Positions 16,912-24,996 of a stretch of DNA of 64,000 bases are shown one piece after another. Location: contig NZ_QRGB01000001.1 of the NCBI RefSeq assembly GCF_003449035.1, positions 372,001 through 436,000 on the forward strand, written 5' to 3'. A model generated the notes under the pieces. The model was not told the origin of the DNA. It saw only the letters and a list, made by a program, of their open reading frames with translations, and searched no databases. The translations under genes were made by a program, and so were the position numbers. This DNA comes from Pedobacter indicus. GTDB taxonomy: Bacteria > Bacteroidota > Bacteroidia > Sphingobacteriales > Sphingobacteriaceae. Each line of letters opens with the position of its first letter. Position 1 is the stretch's first letter.

Positions 16912-18685
16912 GTTCCGCAAGGTTTCGTTCTAATTGCTGTATATCAAGGAGCATCCTTTTTTTATAGGTCTCGGTCTCATTAGAAATGAAAGGGATCAGG
17001 CTCTTATAATATTCTATCCCCTCTTGCAATTGTGATCTAAATCGCGCAAAGTACTTATCCTTTTTGTCTGAAAGCTGAGTAATATGCTGCTGAATATCTT
17101 TTTGAAGGTATTCAACATACAGCTTCAATTCGTTAACAAAGATGTTCGACCGATTTACACTTTTAAGCAGACTCCCCTTTCCATAAATATGATTTACCAT
17201 CTCCTGTAGCGAATATTTGCCCGAGAAATACGCAATATTGGGGCCGGGACAAATTGAAACTGCGCGTTCTTCGCGTGGCTTCAATAGACCATTTTTAATA
17301 TAAACAGATGTAGCCAAGCCCTCACACAAACAAACCTTCTCCGTGATCCGATCAAACTCTTTCTTATATGCTGCGGATGAAAGGCTTTCTTGCTTATCCA
17401 ATTCCTTCAGTTTAAGAGATTGATATTCCCGGGATGCGGTGCAGATCGGCTTATCAGTAAACTCCGTATTCGACACCAAATACTTTTTCTTACAAGGGCT
17501 ACCGGGTCGTCCTTTTTTTATACGTTCTAGGCGCAATAATTCGGCTGATGATCCACGAAAGTTGTTAAAAGGCACGCCGAGCGGCGAAGAACCGCTGATG
17601 TAAAAATCGGACTGCTCAGCGATAATTAACTTATCCAAGGTCGTCTCATCGACATTTGTCGCTTCCGGAACAAGCAGAAAAGGACTACCCCAACCTGTCC
17701 CGTCAAGTTTAAAATGCTCCAATAAAAAGCTGTTTTCCTCCGCGGTACCGATACCACCCTGCACGGTTACCCTCATTTCTGGTATAGCGGAAACATACAA
17801 GCCCTTCGCTTTGAGCGATGATTGATACATGTCAAATACTGTATACAAAAGTTCCGTTCGCTTCTGTTTGAACTCTTCTAAGATCGGCCCCAGTAAAAGG
17901 CCTTCAGTTGCAAAGGCATGACCACCGCAGTTCAGACCCGATTCAATTCTGAATTCGGAAACCCACAATCCCTTCTTCGCTAAAAATTTGGCCTGGATTA
18001 AAGCCGAGCGAAAATCACTCACCTTAAGTATAATTCTCTTTTTTAATCGCCCCTGCTTATGCGGATAGAAATCAGGATAGGTCTCTAATGAGCTATATAA
18101 GCGGGGGTTCATACCAGCTGAAAGTATAATTGACGATTCAAGGTCAGATTGCGCAAAACCTCGTACAGCAGCAACTGCATCCGTAAATTGATCGCCTAAC
18201 GATTTACCATTCGTTTCATAGTTCACTTTATCTACCTTCGACATTATATTCACATCGATTTCACCACATCGTATTTTACTCTTCAGTATTTTTTGAATTG
18301 CTGCTTTTTCACGAGCATCTGTCATGAGGAGCATTTGTAGATATTGCTGCTTTAGTTCGGAATGATCTGGTAGCAGTTCAAAATACTTTGTAATTTCTGT
18401 CCCTTCTACAAAGTCCGATTTGAGAAGGTTCTTAAATTGTGAGCGAACAATTTGTTGAAGCAAGTTCAGATAAGCAGTAATCCGCCGAGCACGGAAGTCT
18501 GGCTCTTGCTTATTGATCGGAACAAATTCTTCACCAATTTTGTGTGAATAATACTCACGCATACGCTCTATCAAAATATCATCGACGATGGAAACAACAG
18601 ATGAAATACCATAACGGGCAACCTTTACGGGCGTATCGATGGAAAATGCCAAACCTAATACAGGTATGTGAAAAACGTGACTCAT
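16904..18685 (-). CDS. Large conserved protein of unknown function, possibly an FMN-type TIM barrel
   Basis: This 593-residue protein is not assigned to a named family. The middle part has a pattern reminiscent of nitronate-monooxygenase-like flavin barrels: GLNCGGHAFATEGLLLGP (about 255-272) and VTVQGGIGTAEE (about 310-321), where Gly-rich turns would hold a phosphate. That fold is an inference. The last third has several cysteines (in GSPCKKK, KPICTA, VCLCEG and SICPGP) that could bind a metal or Fe-S cluster. No signal peptide is visible; the C-terminus is helical. It is single-copy here, 90 bp from the TlpA-like gene, without an obvious operon partner. Confidence 0.7.
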   Translation of the reverse strand: MSHVFHIPVLGLAFSIDTPVKVARYGISSVVSIVDDILIERMREYYSHKIGEEFVPINKQEPDFRARRITAYLNLLQQIVRSQFKNLLKSDFVEGTEITKYFELLPDHSELKQQYLQMLLMTDAREKAAIQKILKSKIRCGEIDVNIMSKVDKVNYETNGKSLGDQFTDAVAAVRGFAQSDLESSIILSAGMNPRLYSSLETYPDFYPHKQGRLKKRIILKVSDFRSALIQAKFLAKKGLWVSEFRIESGLNCGGHAFATEGLLLGPILEEFKQKRTELLYTVFDMYQSSLKAKGLYVSAIPEMRVTVQGGIGTAEENSFLLEHFKLDGTGWGSPFLLVPEATNVDETTLDKLIIAEQSDFYISGSSPLGVPFNNFRGSSAELLRLERIKKGRPGSPCKKKYLVSNTEFTDKPICTASREYQSLKLKELDKQESLSSAAYKKEFDRITEKVCLCEGLATSVYIKNGLLKPREERAVSICPGPNIAYFSGKYSLQEMVNHIYGKGSLLKSVNRSNIFVNELKLYVEYLQKDIQQHITQLSDKKDKYFARFRSQLQEGIEYYKSLIPFISNETETYKKRMLLDIQQLERNLAELI

Positions 18686-18775
18686 AATAAACCATTACTT
18701 TATAAAGGGGTAAAGTGAATGATTCTTATGGAACCAGAAGATAACGAATATCACATAAAAGAATAATTGTGCCGA

Positions 18776-20002
18776 CTATTCTGCTAGCAATTCGATAATT
18801 GTTTGCTCAAATTGTGTGATATAATCGACATAGGCCTGACCGGTCGCCGGACCATTGAAGCCAGTATGAATAGAATGCACTTCGCCTTTCTTATTAATAA
18901 TAATAGTCGACGGGAAAGCATTGAAACTCTCCATTTCCGGCAGGCTTTCCAATACCTGGCTATTCGTATAACCGGTTAGTAAAACAGGATAGGCCATATC
19001 AAAACGATCCATCAGATTCGTGACCGCCTTCTTAGCCCTTTCAGGTTCGGCGTAGCGCTCATAAGCAAGTGCTAGCACCTCAGCACCTTTTTCTTTATAT
19101 TTCCTATAAAAAGAGTTAAGGTAGATTGTCTCGTCCATACAGTTTGGACACCAAGACCCTAAAAACTGCAGGATAACAACCTTATTTTTATAGCGATCAT
19201 CCGATAACGAAACAAGGTTCCCTTCCGTATCAGGAAACTCAAAGCTCAGTGTATTATATCCTTCTTTTAATTTAGTAAGAGAATAAGCGTCGGCGAGTGC
19301 TGCATTGGGGTCCTTCTTAGCCTGCCATTTGGAATGATTAGCTGGTCCGGAATACATATCTCCGGTCATTGCATCTCCACTGATCGTTGCTGTAAACAAC
19401 GAAGGACTCATTCCACCGTAGGCCGATATACGCAACATATCTCCATCTACCTCGCCACTCAGGAATCGATAGTCACCATAATTCGTTAAAAATGTCCCTT
19501 GAACTAAATTTCCTTCCTGAACAAACTCACCGATGGCCAGTGTCGTATCCTTCGTATTCTCCTTTGTGAACACCACGGACCAACGTCCTGAAACATCGGC
19601 CTTTGAAGCCTTGGGCTCTTTAACAAAACGCCAGTCTGCCCCATATTCGGCTGTAAAGGGCATGCTTTGGGTCAAATTAGGAAGTGTCCGGACCCATGTC
19701 CCTTCCAGTGTTTTATCTCCAAGCTTAGCTCGAATCTCGGTTTCATATAGAGGTGTTCTGAAAAAAACCGAATCACCCTCAATCTGTAATTCATTGATAT
19801 TAAGGCGCTCCTCACCATTTATGAAAGCGATTTGTTTGGTGCCGGCCGAGTCATAAACCTCAAAATTAAAAGGGATTTCAATTGTCGAATCCGTCTGAAA
19901 AGTTCCTCTCCAGATTCCGTTATCCAGCTGAGCAGGTTTACGGCCACACCCAGCAATTAATATACATATGAAAACACAAACGATTGGGAATCTATATCTC
20001 AT
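18776..20002 (-). CDS. TlpA-family thioredoxin-like lipoprotein
   Basis: The 408-residue protein is a lipoprotein (LIAGC, Cys19) with two beta-rich segments (about 25-125 and 135-230; both contain a W-x-G/V-x-F-like strand) and a C-terminal thioredoxin fold (about 245-405) with the redox motif GSWCPNCMDE. TlpA/ResA-like proteins reduce disulfides in the periplasm, often for cytochrome maturation or oxidative stress; the partner here is unknown. The frame extends one codon to GTG 20005, but ATG 20002 is preferred. It is 24 bp downstream of the acyl-CoA dehydrogenase on the same strand. Confidence 0.9.
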   Translation of the reverse strand: MRYRFPIVCVFICILIAGCGRKPAQLDNGIWRGTFQTDSTIEIPFNFEVYDSAGTKQIAFINGEERLNINELQIEGDSVFFRTPLYETEIRAKLGDKTLEGTWVRTLPNLTQSMPFTAEYGADWRFVKEPKASKADVSGRWSVVFTKENTKDTTLAIGEFVQEGNLVQGTFLTNYGDYRFLSGEVDGDMLRISAYGGMSPSLFTATISGDAMTGDMYSGPANHSKWQAKKDPNAALADAYSLTKLKEGYNTLSFEFPDTEGNLVSLSDDRYKNKVVILQFLGSWCPNCMDETIYLNSFYRKYKEKGAEVLALAYERYAEPERAKKAVTNLMDRFDMAYPVLLTGYTNSQVLESLPEMESFNAFPSTIIINKKGEVHSIHTGFNGPATGQAYVDYITQFEQTIIELLAE

Positions 20003-20026
20003 CACAGTTTTTTTCGGTAAATATAG

Positions 20027-21163
20027 TTATTTAAGTATTTCCCGCGCAATAACCAGGCGCTGAATTTCAGACGTGCCTTCATATATTTGAGTAATTTTGG
20101 CATCTCGCATGAGCCGTTCAACGTGGTATTCTTTAACATAACCATAACCTCCGTGAATCTGCACTGCGTCTACCGTAACCTTCATCGCAACCTCCGATGC
20201 TTTCAGTTTAGCCATGGAAGCAGCCTCGGTATATGGCTGACCTTGATCTTTCAACCAAGCTGCCTTCAAACACAATAAACGAGCAGCCTCGATCTCCATA
20301 GCCATATCCGCTAACTTAAAGCTGATGGCCTGCAGGCTCGCAATAGGCTTACCGAAAGCAATTCGCTCTTTGGCATATTGTAACGCCAGTTCGTAGGCAC
20401 CCGATGCGATACCCAATGCTTGGGCTGCGATACCAATCCTCCCGCCTTCCAGTGTTTTCATGGCAAACTTAAATCCAAAACCATCATCTCCGATCCGGTT
20501 CTCTTTTGGAACTATAACGTTGTCAAAATGTAATGAATGGGTGTCAGACCCGCGAATACCCATTTTATTTTCTTTGGGGCCGATCGTAAAACCAGGCATA
20601 TCCTTTTCAACGATTAAAACATTAATCCCCTTTGATCCTCGCTCTGGATGGGTTTGAGCAATTACAAGGTACACTGATGCAGAACTGCCATTGGTTATCC
20701 AATTTTTCGTACCGTTTAATAAATAATGGTCTCCTTTATCTTCCGCAGTCGTATGTTGCGAGGAGGCGTCCGAACCGGCCTCCGGTTCAGACAAGCAGAA
20801 TGCACCGATCACTTCACCAGCGGCAAGAGGTTTAAGGTATTTTTCCTTTTGCTCAGCTGTACCATAGGTTTGCAAACCATAACAAACCAGTGAATTGTTT
20901 ACTGAAACGACGACCGATGCACTGGCATCTATTTTGGAAAGCTCTTCCATAACCAATACATATGAGACGGTATCCAAGCCAGATCCATTATATTGAGGAT
21001 CGACCATCATACCGAGAAAGCCCAGTTCACCTAATTTCTTAATCTGTTCCGCTGGGAAGAGTTGGTTTTCGTCCCGGTCTATCACGCCGGGTTTCAGTTC
21101 AGTTTGAGCAAAATCGCGAGCCGCGTCGCGGACCATCTTTTGCTCTTCGGTTAGTTCGAACAT
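20027..21163 (-). CDS. Acyl-CoA dehydrogenase
   Basis: This flavoenzyme introduces a 2,3-double bond into acyl-CoA. The 378-residue protein shows the family order: N-terminal helical domain, beta-barrel with CLSEPEAGSDASS and WITNGSSASVY, and C-terminal helical domain with the catalytic Glu in QIYEGTSEIQR. The sequence is close to the short-chain/butyryl-CoA class, but chain length cannot be fixed by eye. Two adjacent ATG codons (21163 and 21166) are possible; the shorter gives MFELTEEQK. Electron-transfer flavoprotein genes are not in the window. Confidence 0.93.
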   Translation of the reverse strand: MFELTEEQKMVRDAARDFAQTELKPGVIDRDENQLFPAEQIKKLGELGFLGMMVDPQYNGSGLDTVSYVLVMEELSKIDASASVVVSVNNSLVCYGLQTYGTAEQKEKYLKPLAAGEVIGAFCLSEPEAGSDASSQHTTAEDKGDHYLLNGTKNWITNGSSASVYLVIAQTHPERGSKGINVLIVEKDMPGFTIGPKENKMGIRGSDTHSLHFDNVIVPKENRIGDDGFGFKFAMKTLEGGRIGIAAQALGIASGAYELALQYAKERIAFGKPIASLQAISFKLADMAMEIEAARLLCLKAAWLKDQGQPYTEAASMAKLKASEVAMKVTVDAVQIHGGYGYVKEYHVERLMRDAKITQIYEGTSEIQRLVIAREILK

Positions 21164-21216
21164 CATGACAGCATTTTTTATAAAATTACAAAAAAATGCT
21201 ATGCACGCATAAATTA

Positions 21217-21567
21217 TTATTTAATTAGCCTGTTATTATCGTCTGGGAATATGAGACGAGGCTGGTAGTTTCGGCCCTCTTCCATCGTCATCTGAGCATA
21301 GGAAATGATAATAATAACATCACCGACCTGCGCTAAACGTGCCGCTGCACCATTCAAACATATAACACCCGAACCTCGCTCACCTTTTATTACGTAAGTC
21401 TCAAAACGAGCACCATTGTTGTTGTTGACAATTTGCACCTTTTCATTCGGGATAATGTTTGCCGCATCAATCAAATCTTCATCAATAGTTATACTACCAA
21501 CATAATTCAACTCCGCCTGCGTAACACGCGCACGGTGAATCTTTGACTTCATTACCTCAATAATCAT
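21217..21567 (-). CDS. panD: Aspartate 1-decarboxylase precursor
   Basis: PanD makes beta-alanine for pantothenate. The 116-residue proenzyme has the self-cleavage site in [10 protein letters not shown]: it is cut between Gly and Ser, and the Ser becomes the pyruvoyl group. The start [19 protein letters not shown] aligns with known PanD N-termini, so the first ATG is kept. It follows panC by 28 bp on the same strand, forming a beta-alanine and pantothenate pair. Cytoplasmic. Confidence 0.97.
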   Translation of the reverse strand: MIIEVMKSKIHRARVTQAELNYVGSITIDEDLIDAANIIPNEKVQIVNNNNGARFETYVIKGERGSGVICLNGAAARLAQVGDVIIIISYAQMTMEEGRNYQPRLIFPDDNNRLIK

Positions 21568-21595
21568 AATGCAAAATTACGAAAAAATATGAATT

Positions 21596-22465
21596 CTATG
21601 ATTTCGGTGAATTTCCGCCCGGGATTAACATATTGTCTATCAACCGAACACCTTCTACCCAGGCAGCTACTAAGACAATTAGACTGACACCTGCTGTGGG
21701 CTGACCGACCGGGAGAAGAGTCTCTCGGTCGCATATTTCGAAATATTCAACATCCACCCCTTCTGCATTCTTTAGGATTGAAATCGCCTCCTCTCTTATT
21801 TCTGAATAAGAAGCTCTTTCTTCCGCTATATGATCGGAAGCATATTGAAGCGCTTTCGATAACGCCAAGGCTTGTGTTTTCCCATGATCCGATAATCGTA
21901 CGTTTCTTGAACTCATGGCCAGACCATTCGAGTCGCGAACCGTAGGGCATAGTTTTAATTCGACCGGCAATCGGAATATTTCTACCATTCTCTTTATTAC
22001 AGCAAACTGTTGGTAATCTTTCTGCCCAAAGCTTGCGATATCTGGACCAACTGCATCAAAGAGTTTTTTAACAATCTGCGTAACCCCTTGAAAGTGACCA
22101 GGTCGGAATGCCCCTTCTAATATAGTATCCAAACCATCAAGGTCAATATTCCACTCCTCACTGCCTGAATACATCTCCTCTACCTCGGGGAGAAAAAGCA
22201 CATCACAGCCAATCTGCTCCAACATATGAATATCTTGTTCGATGGGTCGGGGATATTTAGCCAGATCCTCTTTGTTATTAAACTGGGTAGGATTAACAAA
22301 AATACTGCAAACAAGAATATCACTAAGTTTTTGAGTGTGTTGCATAAGGGAAAGATGACCTTGATGCAAAGCTCCCATCGTAGTCACTAGACCGATCCTT
22401 TTACCCTCGTTGCGCATGTTATCGAGATGCGCACCTAAGTCATTTTTTGTTGTAAATATAAGCAC
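21596..22465 (-). CDS. panC: Pantothenate synthetase
   Basis: PanC joins pantoate and beta-alanine with ATP. The protein has VTTMGALHQGHLSL with the nucleotide-binding HxGH-type motif, FVNPTQF, and SFGQKDYQQFAVI, all family marks; SSRNVRLS is the KMSKS-like loop. The long open frame reaches a TTG at 22501, which would overlap the opposite promoter region; GTG 22465 (MLIFTTKNDL) gives a normal 289-residue PanC. It is divergent from the GT5-domain gene and precedes panD. Confidence 0.95.
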   Translation of the reverse strand: MLIFTTKNDLGAHLDNMRNEGKRIGLVTTMGALHQGHLSLMQHTQKLSDILVCSIFVNPTQFNNKEDLAKYPRPIEQDIHMLEQIGCDVLFLPEVEEMYSGSEEWNIDLDGLDTILEGAFRPGHFQGVTQIVKKLFDAVGPDIASFGQKDYQQFAVIKRMVEIFRLPVELKLCPTVRDSNGLAMSSRNVRLSDHGKTQALALSKALQYASDHIAEERASYSEIREEAISILKNAEGVDVEYFEICDRETLLPVGQPTAGVSLIVLVAAWVEGVRLIDNMLIPGGNSPKS

Positions 22466-22537
22466 AGATAACGCTTTAGAAAATACCGCCAAAAATGGCA
22501 AATTCTATTGGTAAAGCAAAGGGTTTTTCGTAATACA

Positions 22538-22568
22538 TTGATAAATTGACAGATAATGCTTATCTTTG
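22538..22568 (+). promoter_or_regulatory. Promoter of the GT5-domain gene
   Basis: TTG at 22538-22540 and TATCTTTG at 22561-22568 are separated by 20 bp and fit the Bacteroidota -33/-7 pattern (TTTG and TAnnTTTG). The downstream leader to ATG 22628 is about 55 bp. The box lies inside the longer open frame, which supports the shorter start. Confidence 0.6.
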
Positions 22569-22627
22569 CATACCTGTCAGCTAAGACTCGATTACAAAAT
22601 ACACAAAATACAAATAAATTATTGGAG

Positions 22628-23449
22628 ATGGCAAAAACAAAGATATTGTTTATTACGCACGAGATGGCGCCTTTCCTTGAACTAAGCAAAATTTCAGAAA
22701 TAACCCGACAGTTACCTCAGGCAATGCAGGAAAAAGGCTTTGAGATCCGAATCCTTATGCCTCGCTTCGGCACGATCAATGAGCGTAGAAACCGGTTACA
22801 TGAAGTCATACGCTTATCAGGAATGAATATTGTCGTGGACAACAATGACAACCCTTTAATAATCAAGGTAGCGTCGATTCCAGCGGCAAGAATGCAAGTT
22901 TACTTTTTAGACAACGATGAATATTTTCATCGCAAGCAGGTGTTTAGAGACAAAAGCAATAAATTCTTTGCAGACAACGACGAGAGGGCAATATTCTTCT
23001 GTAAAGGAGCATTAGAAACGGTTAAAAAATTAGGATGGGCACCCGATGTGGTTCACTGTCACGGATGGATGAGCACATTGATTCCGGCCTATTTGAAAAC
23101 AGCCTATAAAGACGATCCTACATACAAGGAATCCAAAGTAATCTACTCTTTATACAATGACCACTTCCCAGAAGCTCTCGGAGAGGGCTTTAAAAAGAAA
23201 GCACTTACCTCTTCAATGAAAGAAGATCAGTTAGCCGAGTACGGAAATGGCGATCACACCAGCCTTTATCAGGGAGCCATTTCTTATTCTGATGCGGTCG
23301 TAATAGCAGAAGAGAACGTCAGTGAGGATCTGTTAAAATTTGTTAAAAAAGCAGATATTCCTCTTACCAACGCTGAAAAAGATGAAGATTTCGAAAATTA
23401 TTGCAACCTTTACGAGCAATTTGCGAGCGAAGAGCTTGAAACTGCATAA
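22628..23449 (+). CDS. Stand-alone glycogen/starch synthase N-terminal (GT5) domain protein
   Basis: This 273-residue protein aligns with only the N-terminal half of glycogen synthase: KILFITHEMAPFLELSKI at the start, PDVVHCHGWMSTLIPAYLK (about 137-155) and SDAVVIAEENV. The C-terminal GT-B half of full GlgA (about 480 residues), which carries the ADP-glucose site, is absent and there is no sign of a frameshift nearby. It therefore probably lacks normal synthase activity. ATG 22628 (MAKTKILFITHE) is chosen because the -7 box lies at 22561. It precedes the DUF4270 gene by 27 bp. Confidence 0.85.
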   Translation: MAKTKILFITHEMAPFLELSKISEITRQLPQAMQEKGFEIRILMPRFGTINERRNRLHEVIRLSGMNIVVDNNDNPLIIKVASIPAARMQVYFLDNDEYFHRKQVFRDKSNKFFADNDERAIFFCKGALETVKKLGWAPDVVHCHGWMSTLIPAYLKTAYKDDPTYKESKVIYSLYNDHFPEALGEGFKKKALTSSMKEDQLAEYGNGDHTSLYQGAISYSDAVVIAEENVSEDLLKFVKKADIPLTNAEKDEDFENYCNLYEQFASEELETA

Positions 23450-23476
23450 TTGTTGGTTAGTTTTCAATTTTAACAT

Positions 23477-24874
23477 ATGAGATATCATTTACGAGACTTA
23501 TTAACTTTGTTGATAAGTCTCTTTATTTTAAGCGGTTGTGATAACCCTTCAAAAGTTGGTTTAGATGTTGATCCCGGAGATCAAATTAATGGCGTCCTCA
23601 TCGACACCTTAGAAATCAACGCTTCAACCGTTAAACAAGATAGTATTTTCACCAAAGGTTTAGCACAATTACCACTAGGATACCTCAAAGATCCGATAAT
23701 TGGCGAAAGTAACGCATCAATTCAATTCGCGGTTCAAAACGTATCAAACGGGGATTCCCGTATACCTCTTAATGCTACTGTAGATTCCGCGGTATTGATT
23801 ATCAACTATGGTCAAGACTTTTTTGGCGACTCATTGAATTCATCTACAACTGTTGAGGTGAAGCAGCTAAGTGTTCCTTATGAAGTTGGAAAAAATTATC
23901 CGACCAATGCAAAGTGGGAAGTGGATCCTTCGCTTTGGGGGAGTAAGGCCGTCAATAAATTTGCTTATAACGATAGTATTCGAGTTAATTCAGTGATTGA
24001 TGGAAAAGATACCGTCGTTCGTGTAGGTCCGCAACTTCGGATTCCGCTCGACAAGGAAAAAGTAACTGAACTATTTGATGGCAATATCGACTCTGCAGTT
24101 TTTAATGAACATGATTTTTACCACAACCGGGTCAAGGGTTTCCAAGTAAGTGTTAATAAAGAGACTCAAAGTGGTGTCGGCGGCATTATTCACTTAGCGA
24201 TAAGTGATAATAGCCAAAACGGTCTGATTGTCTACTACAAAACACCAGACACAACGCTTCAGAAAAATAAATTTTATTTAATATCTCCAAGCAACGCTGC
24301 AGCATCGATAAATCATGTATATTCTACTGAAGTGCAAAGCCAGCTTGATAACCCGGGAAATAATTATGAGACCGTTTATACACAAGGCTTGGGAGGTCTG
24401 CGTATTAAATTATCTCTTCCGACAATCTCTGCGCTTCAAAACCAGGATATGATCATTAACAAAGCTGAATTAGTTATCTTGGCTGATGAGGAGACTACCG
24501 GATCTGCTTTTAACAAACAAGCTCCGCGTTTAACCCTATACCGGGAAGATATCGCGGGTCAACGCAGACCTGTCCCCGATGGGGATACAAATGAGAATAA
24601 CCGCGACCCACGCAGTTTCGGTCTTGCATTCGGAGGAAAGTACAACGCTGAAAAGAAACAGTATTCATTTATACTGACATCTTATATACAGGATATCCTT
24701 TTAGGGAAAATAAACAATGCTCAGTTTTTTATAGAACCAGCAGCCAACATCTACTCTAACGTGGTACCTTATCAGGCAAATATCTACTCAGCTTCACGAG
24801 CTATTTTGGGCACCTTCAATAACCCGAACTACAAGATGAAACTAAACATCTACTACACGAAGACAAACGATTGA
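23477..24874 (+). CDS. DUF4270 family lipoprotein
   Basis: The 465-residue protein has a lipoprotein signal ending at LSGC (Cys21) and the long beta-rich architecture of DUF4270, with the early segment VGLDVDPGDQINGVLIDTL and the ending PYQANIYSASRAILGTFN. Members are found in many Bacteroidota and are surface or periplasmic proteins of unknown function. The order panD-panC-GT5-DUF4270-glmS appears conserved in this phylum as far as I recall, which hints at an envelope role. Its stop codon lies inside a 34-bp perfect palindrome. Confidence 0.85.
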   Translation: MRYHLRDLLTLLISLFILSGCDNPSKVGLDVDPGDQINGVLIDTLEINASTVKQDSIFTKGLAQLPLGYLKDPIIGESNASIQFAVQNVSNGDSRIPLNATVDSAVLIINYGQDFFGDSLNSSTTVEVKQLSVPYEVGKNYPTNAKWEVDPSLWGSKAVNKFAYNDSIRVNSVIDGKDTVVRVGPQLRIPLDKEKVTELFDGNIDSAVFNEHDFYHNRVKGFQVSVNKETQSGVGGIIHLAISDNSQNGLIVYYKTPDTTLQKNKFYLISPSNAAASINHVYSTEVQSQLDNPGNNYETVYTQGLGGLRIKLSLPTISALQNQDMIINKAELVILADEETTGSAFNKQAPRLTLYREDIAGQRRPVPDGDTNENNRDPRSFGLAFGGKYNAEKKQYSFILTSYIQDILLGKINNAQFFIEPAANIYSNVVPYQANIYSASRAILGTFNNPNYKMKLNIYYTKTND

Positions 24875-24896
24875 TTAGCGCTAATCAATCGTTTGT
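24863..24896 (+). terminator. 34-bp perfect palindrome over the DUF4270 stop codon
   Basis: The sequence from ACAAACGATTG at the left to CAATCGTTTGT at the right is a perfect palindrome centred between 24879 and 24880. The stop codon TGA (24872-24874) lies in its left arm. With no spacer it would fold as a hairpin with a tiny loop. It stands 44 bp before a second hairpin. Confidence 0.6.
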
Positions 24897-24939
24897 GTAG
24901 ATAACATAAATTTTCTGTTATTTTTAGTAAACTGTCATT

Positions 24940-24965
24940 GAAAGTCGGATATTTTTCCGACTTTC
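24940..24965 (+). terminator. Terminator hairpin before glmS
   Basis: A 10-bp perfect stem (GAAAGTCGGA 24940-24949 / TCCGACTTTC 24956-24965) encloses a 6-base loop and is followed by GATTTTTA. It probably ends the GT5-DUF4270 transcript; the T-rich loop and tail suit this. Confidence 0.7.
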
Positions 24966-24996
24966 GATTTTTATTGACTAAAAATAACAAGAACAT

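Noticed and set aside
21572-21579. -7-like TAATTTTG (minus strand) just before panD
   Set aside because: It lies only 4 bp from the start codon, too close for transcription initiation, and the annotated start matches other PanD proteins. Likely chance.
22435-22689. 84-codon minus-strand frame across the panC/GT5 divergent region
   Set aside because: It covers the promoter and starts of both flanking genes and has a low-complexity sequence.
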